The notes: a model not told the origin generated them from the letters alone. A stretch of 64,000 nt of DNA from Burkholderia ubonensis (GCF_001718695.1 NZ_CP013421.1:310001-374000), one strand, 5' to 3'; counted from the first letter of the stretch, positions 44,257 to 53,901 are shown. A program made the numbers and translations.

Positions 44257-45180
44257 ATGAATCAACTGCAAGCGATGCGCGTCTTCACGCGCGTAGTCGA
44301 GTTGTCGAGTTTCAATCTCGCCGCCCGCCAGCTCGGGATGTCGGCGGCCGCGGTCACGCGCAGCGTCGGCATGCTCGAAGCGCATCTGAACATGCGCCTG
44401 CTGAACCGGACGACCCGCAGCCTGTCGCTCACCGAGACCGGCCGCGAATACCTCGACGGGTGCCGCACGATCATCGAGAAGCTCGACGAGATCGAATCGA
44501 ATCTCGCGCAGGCCACGCGCGACCCGCGCGGCACGCTGAGGATCGCCGCGTCGGCCACGTCCGTCGCGGCCGGTCTCGGCGCGCTGCTGTCGACGTATCG
44601 CGCCAACCATCCGCGCGTGCGCTTCGACGTCACGACGTTCGACACGCACGTCGACATGGTCGAAGGCGGCTACGACGTGTGCTTCTGCGACGATCGCCGC
44701 CTGATCAACGCGACCTGCGTGTCGCGGATGCTGATGAACGTGCGCGACGTGGTCGTCGCATCGCCCGAGTACCTCGCGCGCCACGGCACGCCGAACGATC
44801 CGGTCGAACTGAACGAACACAGCCTGCTGACCGTATCGAACGGCACCGCCCGCAGCTGGGAGTTCTCGGACGTCGACGGCTCCTACCGCGTCTATACGGG
44901 CAATGCACTGGCATCGACCGGCAGCATGATGGTTCGGCTCGCGGCACTCAACCACATGGGCATCACGCAGTTGCCGCAGCCGCTCGTCGCCGACGATCTC
45001 GCACGGGGCACGCTGCTGCCGCTGCTCGGGCGCTACGAAGTCAACGGCGGCCCGCGCTGCGTATCGATGCTTTATCCCAGCCGCAACTATCTGACGCTGA
45101 AGGTGCGCAGCTTCATCGACTACGTCGTCGACCACTACCGCGCGCACGAGCGCGCAGCCGTGCGGCTCGCCGCTGCGTGA
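44257..45180 (+). CDS. LysR-family transcriptional regulator
   Basis: The 307-residue regulator starts MNQLQAMRVFTRVVELSSFN with the winged-helix domain at 1-65 (LAARQLGMSAAAVTRSVGML, LNRTTRSLSLTETG). An effector-binding domain follows (GTLRIAASATSVAAGLGALL, FDVTTFDTHVDMVEGGYDVC). The start is fixed by the conserved first residues. The OmpR-type regulator gene begins 22 nt downstream, so they may be co-transcribed and may both control the RND operon that follows. A motif shared with other local promoters lies about 120 nt upstream (44099-44137). Effector unknown. Confidence 0.92.
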   Translation: MNQLQAMRVFTRVVELSSFNLAARQLGMSAAAVTRSVGMLEAHLNMRLLNRTTRSLSLTETGREYLDGCRTIIEKLDEIESNLAQATRDPRGTLRIAASATSVAAGLGALLSTYRANHPRVRFDVTTFDTHVDMVEGGYDVCFCDDRRLINATCVSRMLMNVRDVVVASPEYLARHGTPNDPVELNEHSLLTVSNGTARSWEFSDVDGSYRVYTGNALASTGSMMVRLAALNHMGITQLPQPLVADDLARGTLLPLLGRYEVNGGPRCVSMLYPSRNYLTLKVRSFIDYVVDHYRAHERAAVRLAAA

Positions 45181-45202
45181 CGCTGCCTGGTCCGCTTGGT
45201 CG

Positions 45203-45877
45203 ATGACACGCATCCTCACGATCGAAGACGATCCGCTGATCGCGGATCACATCTCGCAGACGCTGCGCGCCGCCGGCCACGAGGTCGACGTCGCGCGCAC
45301 CGGCCGGGACGGCATGGCAAAGGCGATGAGCGCCGACTACGACGTCGTCACGCTCGATCGCATGCTGCCCGACCTCGACGGCCTCACGATCCTCGCGACC
45401 ATGCGCGGCGTCGGGCTCGACACGCCGGTGCTCGTGATGAGCGCGATGTCCGAGGTCGACCAGCGCATCCAGGGGCTGCGCGCGGGCGGCGACGACTATC
45501 TCGTCAAGCCGTTCTCGCTCGACGAAATGTGTGCGCGTATCGACGTGCTGATTCGCCGCCGGCCGCGCGGCCCGCAGGTCGAGACGGTGTTGCGCGCGGG
45601 CGAGCTCGAACTCGATCTGGTGCGCCGCCGCGTCACGCTCGACGGTCGCGAACTCGCGCTGCTGCCGACGGAATGGCGCGTGCTGGAATTCATGATGCGC
45701 CACGCCGGACGCGTGCTCACGCGCACGATGATCTTCGAGGCCGTGTGGGGCTGCCGCTTCGATCCCGGCACGAACCTGATCGACGTGCACGTCGGCCGCC
45801 TGCGCAAGAAAGTGAACCGTCCCGGCGGCGCGCCGCTGATCCGCACGATCCGCGGCTCGGGCTACATGCTCGGCTGA
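45203..45877 (+). CDS. OmpR/PhoB-family response regulator (orphan)
   Basis: 224 residues. Receiver domain 1-115 has the acidic pocket (IEDD), phospho-acceptor Asp52 in VVTLDRMLPDLDG, and the conserved Lys in LVKPFSLDE. The C-terminal winged helix (from about 130) shows PTEWRVLEFMMRHAGRVLTR and NLIDVHVGRLRKKVNRPGG. No histidine kinase adjoins; the closest is at 54874-56274, whose own regulator is very similar to this protein, so cross-regulation is possible. The RND operon follows by 157 nt in the same direction and is the likely target. Confidence 0.93.
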   Translation: MTRILTIEDDPLIADHISQTLRAAGHEVDVARTGRDGMAKAMSADYDVVTLDRMLPDLDGLTILATMRGVGLDTPVLVMSAMSEVDQRIQGLRAGGDDYLVKPFSLDEMCARIDVLIRRRPRGPQVETVLRAGELELDLVRRRVTLDGRELALLPTEWRVLEFMMRHAGRVLTRTMIFEAVWGCRFDPGTNLIDVHVGRLRKKVNRPGGAPLIRTIRGSGYMLG

Positions 45878-45892
45878 ATCCGGCCGCCGCCA

Positions 45893-45932
45893 CCTAAAAC
45901 TTGTTTCATCTTTTTAGCGACCGGCTGTTAGG
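45893..45932 (+). promoter_or_regulatory. Shared promoter motif upstream of the RND operon
   Basis: AAAACTTGTTTCATCTTTTT then 9 nt later CGGCTGTTAGG. AAACTTGTTTCATCTT is identical to 57667-57682, and the distance to the TAG/TTA box (17 nt from TTTCAT) and to the gene start (about 100 nt) is the same. Probably an OmpR-type regulator site with its promoter. Confidence 0.55.
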
Positions 45933-46034
45933 GGCCGCTGCGCAGAATGCGGTCATCGGCGGCGCGTCGGTGTTTTCCCGAGGCCGCGCACCGCCGGCTC
46001 TTCTTGACGACGCTTTTGAACGGAGCAGCACCCC

Positions 46035-49000
46035 ATGCTGAAAATTGTCCGGCTCGCGCTCACCCGGCCCTATACGTTCGTCGTGCTGGCGCTGCTGATC
46101 CTGATCGCAGGACCGCTGGCGGCAGTGCGCACGCCCATCGACATCTTCCCGGATATCCGCATTCCGGTGATCAGCGTCGTCTGGAATTATTCCGGGCTGC
46201 AGCCCGACGACATGTCCGGCCGCATCGTCACGTACTACGAGCGCGCGCTCGGCACGACGGTCAACGACATCCAGCACATCGAATCGCAGTCGTTCCGCAG
46301 CTTCGGCATCGTGAAGATCTTCTTCCAGCCGACCGTCGACATCCGCACGGCCACCGCGCAGGTCACGTCGATCTCGCAGACCGTGCTCAAGCAGATGCCG
46401 CCCGGCACCACTCCGCCGCAGATCCTCAACTACAACGCGTCGACCGTACCGGTGCTGCAGATCGCGCTGACCAGCAACACGCTCGACGAGCAGAAGCTGG
46501 AGGACTACGCGGAGAACTTCATCCGCCCGCAACTGCTGTCGGTGCCCGGCGTGGCGATTCCGACGCCGTACGGCGGCAAGGCGCGCGAGGTGCAGATCGA
46601 CCTCGATCCGCAGGCGCTGCAGTCGAAGGGGCTGTCGGCCCAGGACGTCGCGCACGCGCTCGCGCAGCAGAACCAGATCATCCCGGCCGGCACGCAGAAG
46701 ATCGGCCGCTTCGAATACAACATCAAGCTCAACAACAGCCCGCTCGCGCTCGACGCGCTGAACGACCTGCCGATCAAGTCGGTCGACGGCACGACCATCA
46801 TGATCCGCGACGTCGCGCACGTGCGCGACGGCTTCCCGCCGCAGAGCAACATCGTGCGCGTGGACGGCCACCGCGCGGTGCTGATGAGTGTCCTGAAGAA
46901 CGGCTCGGCGTCCACGCTCGACATCATCGCGGGCGTGAAGGCCAAGCTGCCGTTGATCGAGCAGACGCTGCCGCCGGGACTGAAGCTCGTCACGATGGGC
47001 GACCAGTCGGCCTTCGTGAAGGGCGCCGTCAGCGGCGTCGCGCGCGAGGGCATCATCGCCGCCGCACTGACCTCGCTGATGATCCTGCTGTTCCTCGGCT
47101 CGTGGCGCTCGACGCTGATCATCGCCGCGTCGATCCCGCTGGCCGTGCTGTCGGCGATCGCCCTGCTCGCGGCCACCGGCGAGACGCTCAACGTGATGAC
47201 GCTCGGCGGCCTCGCGCTCGCGGTCGGGATTCTCGTGGACGATGCGACCGTGACGATCGAGAACGTCAACTGGCACCTCGAACAGGGCAAGGACACGCGC
47301 ACCGCGATCGTCGACGGCGCGAAGCAGATCGTGATGCCGGCGCTTGTCTCGCTGTTGTGCATCTGCATCGTGTTCGTGCCGATGCTGATGCTCGACGGCA
47401 TCTCGCGCTTCCTGTTCGTGCCGATGGCGAAGGCCGTGATCTTCTCGATGATGTCGTCGTTCGTGCTGTCGCGCACCTTCGTGCCGATGCTCGCGCAATA
47501 CCTGCTCAAGCCGCACGCGTCGGCCGGCCATGCGTCGGGCGAGCTGGCCGCGATCATGGATTCGCATGCGGGCCATCCGGGCGCGCACGACGTGCCGCCG
47601 TCGCGCAATCCGCTGGTGCGCTTCCAGCGCGGGTTCGAGCGCCGGTTCGAGGCCGTGCGGGCGTCGTACCGAATCCTGCTGGGCCTGGCGCTCACGCGCC
47701 GCAAGCCGTTCGTCATCGCGTTTCTGGCTGTGGTGGCCGCGTCGTTCCTGCTCGCGCCGTGGCTCGGCCGCAACTTCTTTCCGGCCATCGATTCGGGCGA
47801 GATCTCGCTGCACGTGCGCGCGCCGGTCGGCACGCGCGTCGAGGAAACCGCCGCCGAGTTCGACCGCATCGAGAACACGATCCGCAGCGTGATCCCGCCC
47901 GCGCAGCTGGGCGAGGTGATCGACAACATCGGCCTGCCGAAGAGCGGGATCAACCTGACCTACAACAACAGCGGCACGCTCGGGCCGCAGGACGGCGACA
48001 TCCTGATCTCGCTGTCGAAGGATCACGCACCGACCGCCGGCTACGTGCGCCAGCTGCGCGAACGGCTGCCGCGCGCGTATCCGGGCACCACGTTCTCGTT
48101 CCTGCCTGCCGACATCGTCAGCCAGATCCTCAACTTCGGCGCGCCGGCCCCGGTCGACTTGCAGGTGGCCGGCCCCAACCGGCAAGCGAACCTCGCGTAT
48201 GCGCGCGAGCTGTACCGCAAGCTGCGCCTGATCGCCGGTGTCGCCGATGCGCGCATCCAGCAGGCCAGCACCTACCCGCAGTTCACGGTGGCGGTGGACC
48301 GCACGCGTGCCGACCAGCTCGGCATCACCGAGCAGGACGTGACGAACTCGGTGGTCGCCACGCTGGCCGGCACCAGTCAGGTCGCCCCGACCTACTGGCT
48401 CAACCCGCGCAACGGCGTGTCGTATCCGATCGTCGCTCAGACGCCGCAGTACAGGATGACGACGCTGTCGGCACTGCAGAATCTGCCGGTCACCGGCGCG
48501 AGCGGCCAGTCGCAACTGCTGGGCGGTCTCGCCACGATCACGCGCGGCGTCGGCGACGCGGTGGTGTCGCACTACAACATCGAGCCGCTGTACGACGTCT
48601 ACGCGACCACCCAGGGGCGCGACCTCGGCGCGGTCGCGGCAGACGTCGACGGCATCGTCAAGGCCACCGCGAAGGATCTGCCCAAGGGCTCGACCGTCAC
48701 GCTGCGCGGCCAGGTGCAGACCATGAACGGCGCGTTCGCCGGCCTGCTGCTCGGCCTCGTCGGCGCGATCGCGCTGATCTACCTGCTGATCGTCGTGAAT
48801 TTCCAGTCGTGGGCCGACGCGTTCGTGATCGTCTCGGCGCTGCCGGCCGCGCTCGCCGGCATCGCGTGGATGCTGTTCACCACGCACACGCCGCTGTCGG
48901 TGCCGGCGCTCACCGGCGCGATCCTGTGCATGGGCGTGGCCACCGCGAACTCGATCCTCGTCGTCAGCTTCGCGCGCGAGCGCCTGGCCGAAACCGGCAA

Positions 49001-49289
49001 CGCGCTGGCGTCCGCGCTCGAAGCCGGCTTCACGCGGTTCCGCCCGGTGCTGATGACCGCATTCGCGATGATCATCGGCATGGTGCCGATGGCGCTCGGG
49101 CTCGGCGAAGGCGCCGAGCAGAACGCGCCGCTCGGCCGCGCGGTGATCGGCGGCCTCGCGTGCGCGACGATCGCGACGCTGTTCTTCGTTCCCGTCGTGT
49201 TCAGCCTCGTGCATCGGCGCGACGCGCTGAAGCACGACGCGTCCCGCGCTTCCTCCCTTTCCGCGTCCGGAGCTTCCCATGTCCACTGA
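46035..49289 (+). CDS. RND efflux transporter permease, HAE1 type
   Basis: This 1084-residue inner-membrane pump starts MLKIVRLALTRPYTFVVLAL with the first helix. Expected features are present: the conserved N-terminal IDIFPDIRIPVISVVWNYSG, two large periplasmic loops, and the proton-relay Asp pair in TM4 (LAVGILVDDATVTIENV). An ATANSILVVSFARERLA motif appears in the second half. Length is typical for drug/proton antiporters. It overlaps the adaptor gene by 11 nt. The order permease, adaptor, outer-membrane factor is unusual because the adaptor gene normally comes first. Substrate not predictable; antibiotics, detergents or biocides are typical. Confidence 0.95.
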   Translation: MLKIVRLALTRPYTFVVLALLILIAGPLAAVRTPIDIFPDIRIPVISVVWNYSGLQPDDMSGRIVTYYERALGTTVNDIQHIESQSFRSFGIVKIFFQPTVDIRTATAQVTSISQTVLKQMPPGTTPPQILNYNASTVPVLQIALTSNTLDEQKLEDYAENFIRPQLLSVPGVAIPTPYGGKAREVQIDLDPQALQSKGLSAQDVAHALAQQNQIIPAGTQKIGRFEYNIKLNNSPLALDALNDLPIKSVDGTTIMIRDVAHVRDGFPPQSNIVRVDGHRAVLMSVLKNGSASTLDIIAGVKAKLPLIEQTLPPGLKLVTMGDQSAFVKGAVSGVAREGIIAAALTSLMILLFLGSWRSTLIIAASIPLAVLSAIALLAATGETLNVMTLGGLALAVGILVDDATVTIENVNWHLEQGKDTRTAIVDGAKQIVMPALVSLLCICIVFVPMLMLDGISRFLFVPMAKAVIFSMMSSFVLSRTFVPMLAQYLLKPHASAGHASGELAAIMDSHAGHPGAHDVPPSRNPLVRFQRGFERRFEAVRASYRILLGLALTRRKPFVIAFLAVVAASFLLAPWLGRNFFPAIDSGEISLHVRAPVGTRVEETAAEFDRIENTIRSVIPPAQLGEVIDNIGLPKSGINLTYNNSGTLGPQDGDILISLSKDHAPTAGYVRQLRERLPRAYPGTTFSFLPADIVSQILNFGAPAPVDLQVAGPNRQANLAYARELYRKLRLIAGVADARIQQASTYPQFTVAVDRTRADQLGITEQDVTNSVVATLAGTSQVAPTYWLNPRNGVSYPIVAQTPQYRMTTLSALQNLPVTGASGQSQLLGGLATITRGVGDAVVSHYNIEPLYDVYATTQGRDLGAVAADVDGIVKATAKDLPKGSTVTLRGQVQTMNGAFAGLLLGLVGAIALIYLLIVVNFQSWADAFVIVSALPAALAGIAWMLFTTHTPLSVPALTGAILCMGVATANSILVVSFARERLAETGNALASALEAGFTRFRPVLMTAFAMIIGMVPMALGLGEGAEQNAPLGRAVIGGLACATIATLFFVPVVFSLVHRRDALKHDASRASSLSASGASHVH

Positions 49290-50484
49290 GATCGATATCA
49301 AGTCGCCGAAACGGCTACCCAACCTCAAGCTCGTCGCCACGATCACCGCGCTGATCGCGGTCGGCATCGTGACGGACGGCATCGTCGGCCGCGCGCATGC
49401 GAAACAGGCAATGACGACCTGGTCCGCCGAACAGGCCGTGCCGACCGTGGTCGCGTATACGCCGTCGACCGGCGCCGACGCCGCCACGCTGGTGCTGCCC
49501 GGCCACCTGTCCGCGTTCGAGAGCGCGCCGATCCATGCGCAGGTGTCGGGCTACCTGCATGCGTGGTACACCGATATCGGCGCACACGTGAAGTCGGGGC
49601 AGCTGCTCGGCCTGATCGACACGCCCGAGCTCGACCAGCAACTGCAACAGGCGCGTGCCGACCTGCAAAGCTCGCTCGCCAACGAAAAACTCGCCGCGTC
49701 CACGGCCGCGCGCTGGACCAGGATGCTCGCGCAGGATTCGGTGTCGCAGCAGGAAACCGACGAGAAGACCAGCGACCTCGCCGCCAAGCAGGCGATCGTC
49801 GCGGCCAACGAGGCCAACGTGCGGCGCCTCGAGGCGCTGGAGGCGTTCAAGCGCATCGTCGCGCCGTTCGACGGCGTCGTGACTGCGCGCAAGACCGACA
49901 TCGGCCAGCTGATCTCGGCCGGCGGCGGCGCGGGCCCCGAGCTGTTCGCCGTGTCCGACGTGCACCGGATGCGCGTGTACGTGAGCGTGCCGCAAAACGA
50001 GGCGGCCGCGATCCGCCCCGGCATGACGGCCACGCTGACCGTGCCCGAGCATCCGGGCGAGACCTTCCATGCGACGCTCGCCGACACCGACGACTCGATC
50101 GCCGGTTCGACCGGTACGCTGCTCGTGCAGCTGATGGTCGACAACCGCGACGGCAAGCTGATTCCCGGCGAATACACCGAAGTGCATTTCGCGCTGCCGG
50201 CCGGCAGCAGCCACGTGCTGACGATCCCGGCGAGCTCGCTGATCTTCCGGCAGGCCGGCCTGCAGGTCGCCGTGGTCGGCAAGGACGATCGCGCGGTGCT
50301 CAAGCCCGTGACGATCGCGACCGACCTCGGCACGCACGTGCAGATCGCGACCGGCCTCGCACCGGACGATCGCGTGATCGACAACCCGCCCGACTCGCTG
50401 GCCGCGGGCGATCTGGTCAGGCTGGCGGCGCCGGCCCGCACCGTCGCATCGGCCGCGCACGGCACGGAGCGTGCGAATGGCTAA
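49279..50484 (+). CDS. RND efflux periplasmic adaptor subunit
   Basis: 401 residues. An N-terminal membrane/signal anchor (LVATITALIAVGIVTDGIVG, about 16-35) lacks a lipobox. A lipoyl half-motif (PIHAQVSGYLHAWYTDIGAH, VKSGQLLGLIDTPEL) is followed by the alpha-helical hairpin (about 115-185) and the second lipoyl half (KRIVAPFDGVVTARKTDIGQ). Beta-barrel and membrane-proximal domains then complete the protein. Membrane-fusion protein linking the permease to the outer-membrane factor. Overlaps both neighbours, so translation is coupled. Confidence 0.94.
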   Translation: MSTEIDIKSPKRLPNLKLVATITALIAVGIVTDGIVGRAHAKQAMTTWSAEQAVPTVVAYTPSTGADAATLVLPGHLSAFESAPIHAQVSGYLHAWYTDIGAHVKSGQLLGLIDTPELDQQLQQARADLQSSLANEKLAASTAARWTRMLAQDSVSQQETDEKTSDLAAKQAIVAANEANVRRLEALEAFKRIVAPFDGVVTARKTDIGQLISAGGGAGPELFAVSDVHRMRVYVSVPQNEAAAIRPGMTATLTVPEHPGETFHATLADTDDSIAGSTGTLLVQLMVDNRDGKLIPGEYTEVHFALPAGSSHVLTIPASSLIFRQAGLQVAVVGKDDRAVLKPVTIATDLGTHVQIATGLAPDDRVIDNPPDSLAAGDLVRLAAPARTVASAAHGTERANG

Positions 50485-51943
50485 CCGGCTTCGGCTCTGC
50501 GCGCTGCTCGCCGGCGTCGCGTTCCTCTCCGCGTGCTCGTTCGCGCCGACCTATCACACGCCGCGGACCGCGCTGCCGGCCAGCTTCAAGGAAGCGGGCG
50601 GCTGGCAGGCCGCGAAGCCGGCCGACCGGATCGCACGCGACGGCTGGTGGAAGGCCTTCCGCGATCCCGTGCTCGACCGGCTCGAAGCGCAGGTGGCCGC
50701 GGCCAACCCCGACGTGGCCGCCGCCGTGGCCCGCCACGACGAGGCGGCCGCGCTGTTCGATCAGGCGCGCTCGGGGCTGTTCCCGACCATCGGCCTCGGC
50801 GCGCAGGTTTCGAGCAACCGGCAATCGGCCACGCGGCCGCTGCGCGGCTCGAACCAGCCGAACGTCTATGGCGCCAACACGCTCGACGCCGGCTTCGACT
50901 ACGACCTCGACCTGTGGGGGAAAGTCCGCAACGAAGTCGCGGCCGGGCGCGCCGACGCACAGGCCAGCGCCGACGATCTCGCGTCGGTGCGGCTGAGCCT
51001 GCAGACCAGCCTCGCGAACGCGTACTTCAACCTGCGCGGGCTCGACCAGCAGCAACGACTGCTGGCCGACACGATCGACACCTACCGGCGCGCGCTGCAG
51101 CTGACGATGAGCCGGCATGCGGGCGGCATCGCGTCGGATCTCGACGTCTCGCGCGCGCAGACGCAGCTCGATTCTGCCCGCGCGTCGGCCGAGGACGTGC
51201 GGGCGCGGCGCGCGCTCTACGAGCACTCGATCGCGACGCTCACGGGCGTGCCGGCGTCGTCGTTTTCGCTGACGCCGGACCGGCACGCCGCCTATCTGCC
51301 GTCGATCCCGGCCGGCCTTCCCGCCACGCTGCTTCAGCGGCGCCCCGACGTCGCGGCCGCCGAGCGCCGCATGGCGGCCGCCAACGCGAAGATCGGCGTG
51401 ATGCGCGCGGCATTCTTCCCCGACGTCACGCTCGGGCTGATCGGCGGATACCAGAGTTCCGGCCTCGGGCACTGGCTCAGCGCGCCGAACGAGATCTGGT
51501 CGCTCGGGCCCAGCCTCGCGCTGACGCTGTTCGACGGCGGCCGCCGCCGGGCGCTCACCGACCAGGCGTACGCGCAACTGGCCGAGAACGGTGCGCAGTA
51601 TCGCGCGGTCGTGCTCGCCGCGTGCCAGCAGGTGGAGGACAACCTCGCGCTCACGCATCACCTCGGCGACGAAGCCGCTCGCGAGCAGGAGGCGCTCGAT
51701 GCGGCCGAACGCGCGCTGCAGCTGTCGATGTCGCGCTATCGGGACGGCGTCGTCAGCTATCTCGACGTGGTGACCGCGCAGACCACCGAGCTGAACACGA
51801 AGGTCGCGATGCTGGAGCTGGACACCCGCCGGCAGTTGGCGGCGGTGGGGTTGATCGCCGCGCTGGGCGGCGGGTGGTCGGCGGAGGAAACCTCATCCGC
51901 CACGCAAGCGCCGGCCGCGACACCGGCCCGTTCCGCGACCTGA
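50477..51943 (+). CDS. Outer-membrane factor lipoprotein, NodT/OprM type
   Basis: The 488-residue channel protein starts at the ATG at 50477 with GGAG upstream; a GTG at 50471 is an alternative. Lipobox LSAC is at about residues 18-21 (VAFLSACSFAPTYHTP). Two repeated OEP domains follow, with family landmarks GFDYDLDLWGKVRNEVAAGR, LLQRRPDVAAAERRMAAANA and SYLDVVTAQTTELNTKVAML. It forms the trimeric TolC-like exit duct. It overlaps the adaptor stop by 8 nt and is followed by a good terminator, so it ends the operon. Confidence 0.95.
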   Translation: MANRLRLCALLAGVAFLSACSFAPTYHTPRTALPASFKEAGGWQAAKPADRIARDGWWKAFRDPVLDRLEAQVAAANPDVAAAVARHDEAAALFDQARSGLFPTIGLGAQVSSNRQSATRPLRGSNQPNVYGANTLDAGFDYDLDLWGKVRNEVAAGRADAQASADDLASVRLSLQTSLANAYFNLRGLDQQQRLLADTIDTYRRALQLTMSRHAGGIASDLDVSRAQTQLDSARASAEDVRARRALYEHSIATLTGVPASSFSLTPDRHAAYLPSIPAGLPATLLQRRPDVAAAERRMAAANAKIGVMRAAFFPDVTLGLIGGYQSSGLGHWLSAPNEIWSLGPSLALTLFDGGRRRALTDQAYAQLAENGAQYRAVVLAACQQVEDNLALTHHLGDEAAREQEALDAAERALQLSMSRYRDGVVSYLDVVTAQTTELNTKVAMLELDTRRQLAAVGLIAALGGGWSAEETSSATQAPAATPARSAT

Positions 51944-51978
51944 GTCCCTCTCGACACGCAGACGGCGTGTCGCAGGTC

Positions 51979-52007
51979 AAGGCACCCGTCGCGATGACGG
52001 GTGCCTT
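51979..52007 (+). terminator. Terminator after the RND operon
   Basis: AAGGCACCCGTC-GCGAT-GACGGGTGCCTT, a perfect 12-bp stem, followed by GTTCTT. It lies between two convergent genes and its A/T flanks may let it serve both. Confidence 0.85.
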
Positions 52008-52029
52008 GTTCTTACGTGGCCCCCGCCGC

Positions 52030-53205
52030 TCAGAACTTGTGACGGATACCGGCCGCGACCACCGCCTGGCGATCGTTGCCCGACGCGGCGAGGTTGAAGA
52101 TCCCCGCGTTGCCGAGCACCGCGACGCCGTCCGCCCCCGTCACGCGCTGGTACACGCCTTCGAGATAGAGGTCGGTGCGGCGCGACAGCGCGTAGTCGGC
52201 CTGCAGCATGAACTGGCTCCACGTCGGTGCGATGCTGCGGCCCGCATCGTCGAAGCGGCCCTGCGTGAGCGTATAGGAACCGCCCAGCGAGAATGCCGGC
52301 TGCAGGAAATAGCGCGCATTCAGTTCGTAGTTGCTGAACGTCAGCAACCGGCCGTTCACGGCGCCGTACGCGCCGCCTTGCGACAGTTCGCGCGGGTCGT
52401 TCAGGATCGTTCTCGTGTAGACGAAGCCGACCGTCGCATGGTCGAACGCGTAGTGCGCACCGGCGCCGAACGTGCGCCAGCGGCCGCCGACCAGCATCGC
52501 GTCGCCATCCGAGCTGCTCAGCGAACCGCCGGTGTTTTGCGGCGCGTTCACGCCGCCCGGCTGGTTCGACTGCAGGTATGCGACGGCGAGATCGACCGGC
52601 CCGTTCACGTACTGCGCGCCGACGCTGTACGCGTTGTTGTTGCCCGCCCCGCCGCCCTGGTTGCTGAAGCCGTATGCACCGCCGAACGAGAAGCCGCCGT
52701 AGTTCGCGCTGCTGAACTTCACCGCGTCGTTCATCCGCGTGTCGTTGGCGAGGTTATCGTTGTCGTACGGATGATCGGCGATGTTGCCGCCGAATCCCGA
52801 GCCCGTTGCCGACAGCGGCGCGACGAAGTCGACCAGGAAATCGTACTGGCGGCCGAGCGTCACGGTGCCCCAGCGGCGGCTCGACAGGCCGACCCACGCC
52901 TGGCGGCCGAACTCGTCGCCGCCGTTGCCGAACTTGCCGTTCGCGCCGTTGAAGCCGTTCTCGAGGGTGAACACGGCACCCAGGCCGCCGCCGAGATCCT
53001 CGATGCCGCGCAGCCCCCAGCGCGACGTGCTGACGTTGCCGCTCTGGACGCCGTAGGCCGGCCCGGCACCGGCCGGCGATTTCTGGTTGCTGATGTAGTC
53101 CAGGCCCGCGTCGATCGTGCCGTACAACGTGACGCTGCTCTGCGCATGGGCCGGGCCCGCAAGCAAGCACGCGATCGCCGCCGGGATTGCCAGATATTTC
53201 TTCAT
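52030..53205 (-). CDS. General porin, OmpC-like (second)
   Basis: 391-residue porin from MKKYLAIPAAIACLLAGPAH with cleavage after AHA before QSSVTLYGTIDAGLDYISNQ. Standard motifs are SRWGLRGIEDLGGGLGAVFT, RQAWVGLSSRRWGTVTLGRQ, and a final QAVVAAGIRHKF with terminal Phe. Longer in-frame starts cover the promoter region and are rejected. Upstream on the same strand lies a copy of the TTTCAT-type motif (53306-53343), so it may be regulated with the nearby small secreted protein, which is divergently transcribed. Confidence 0.93.
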   Translation of the reverse strand: MKKYLAIPAAIACLLAGPAHAQSSVTLYGTIDAGLDYISNQKSPAGAGPAYGVQSGNVSTSRWGLRGIEDLGGGLGAVFTLENGFNGANGKFGNGGDEFGRQAWVGLSSRRWGTVTLGRQYDFLVDFVAPLSATGSGFGGNIADHPYDNDNLANDTRMNDAVKFSSANYGGFSFGGAYGFSNQGGGAGNNNAYSVGAQYVNGPVDLAVAYLQSNQPGGVNAPQNTGGSLSSSDGDAMLVGGRWRTFGAGAHYAFDHATVGFVYTRTILNDPRELSQGGAYGAVNGRLLTFSNYELNARYFLQPAFSLGGSYTLTQGRFDDAGRSIAPTWSQFMLQADYALSRRTDLYLEGVYQRVTGADGVAVLGNAGIFNLAASGNDRQAVVAAGIRHKF

Positions 53206-53305
53206 GATGGTTTCGCTAGAGTGGATCGGTCTTCTCGCATCGCCGGCCACGGTGGGACGGCGCGATGCGATTGCGCACAATTTAGGCAGCAGGCATGACA
53301 GCGCC

Positions 53306-53343
53306 GTTATCAAAACGGCCTGAAAAATGAAACCTGCTTCATG
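53306..53343 (-). promoter_or_regulatory. TTTCAT-type motif upstream of the porin
   Basis: On the minus strand ATGAAGCAGGTTTCATTTTT, then a -10-like GATAAC 15 nt after TTTCAT. It is about 100 nt upstream of the porin ATG. It resembles the plus-strand copies at 53387, 57662 and 45893 but with shorter spacing. Confidence 0.45.
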
Positions 53344-53386
53344 TTTGCGACGCACCGGTTTCATGTCGGCTCGATGAGGCGGCCCG

Positions 53387-53426
53387 CATGAATTTCTTTT
53401 CACGTTGCGTATGCCGGTCCGCTAGC
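53387..53426 (+). promoter_or_regulatory. TTTCAT-type motif upstream of the DUF4148-like gene
   Basis: CATGAATTTCTTTTCACGTT ... CCGCTAGC. It aligns without gaps over 40 nt with 57662-57701, including the CGCTAGC end, and lies 92 nt before the ATG at 53519. Confidence 0.5.
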
Positions 53427-53518
53427 TCCGCTCTTCTATGCTTGTCCTCAACCCGATGCGCGGCAGCCACACGCCGAACAGGGGATGACTCCAGTCGATC
53501 ATCATGAGGAATCCGAAT

Positions 53519-53791
53519 ATGAAAACCGCCAACATCGTCGCCGCCGCCATGCTCGCCGCCATCGGCACGCTGTCCGTTCCCGCGTTCGCCCAGGCCGCGA
53601 GCCAGCCGGCGCAGATGTCACCGGCCGCGACCAAGGACGGCGTGCCAGGCACGCGGGCTGCGGGCCAGTGGGTGCCGCCGTACGGCCAGGCGATGCACGA
53701 GAAGACGCGCGCCGAGGTCTACGCCGAACTCGTGCATGCCGAACAGGACGGGCAGATCAAATACCTGGACTCCACGCTCTATTCGCATTGA
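53519..53791 (+). CDS. Small secreted DUF4148-like protein
   Basis: 90 residues from MKTANIVAAAMLAAIGTLSV, chosen because GAGGA lies 7 nt upstream; an ATG at 53504 lacks such a site. Signal peptide ends around AFA|QAA. The mature part ends with TRAEVYAELVHAEQDGQIKY, the DUF4148 pattern (a helical RAEV..EL..A...G). The family is widespread in Burkholderia periplasms, with unknown function. It is divergent from the porin and shares its regulatory motif type. Confidence 0.8.
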   Translation: MKTANIVAAAMLAAIGTLSVPAFAQAASQPAQMSPAATKDGVPGTRAAGQWVPPYGQAMHEKTRAEVYAELVHAEQDGQIKYLDSTLYSH

Positions 53792-53901
53792 TCGCATTGA
53801 TCGCATTGATGCCCGCCGCCGTGCGGCCGGGCGCGGTGCCCGGCTCACGCCGCCACGCCGCCTACGCCGCCGCCTTCCCTTCACCGGATCGCCTGCCGTT
53901 C

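Noticed and set aside
45906..49487. A 1193-codon minus-strand frame opposite the efflux permease
   Set aside because: Arg/His-rich antisense shadow of a high-GC gene; the plus strand encodes a complete RND permease.
50533..53298. A 921-codon plus-strand frame across the outer-membrane factor and porin
   Set aside because: Runs out of frame through one real gene and antisense to another; composition is Arg/Ala-rich.
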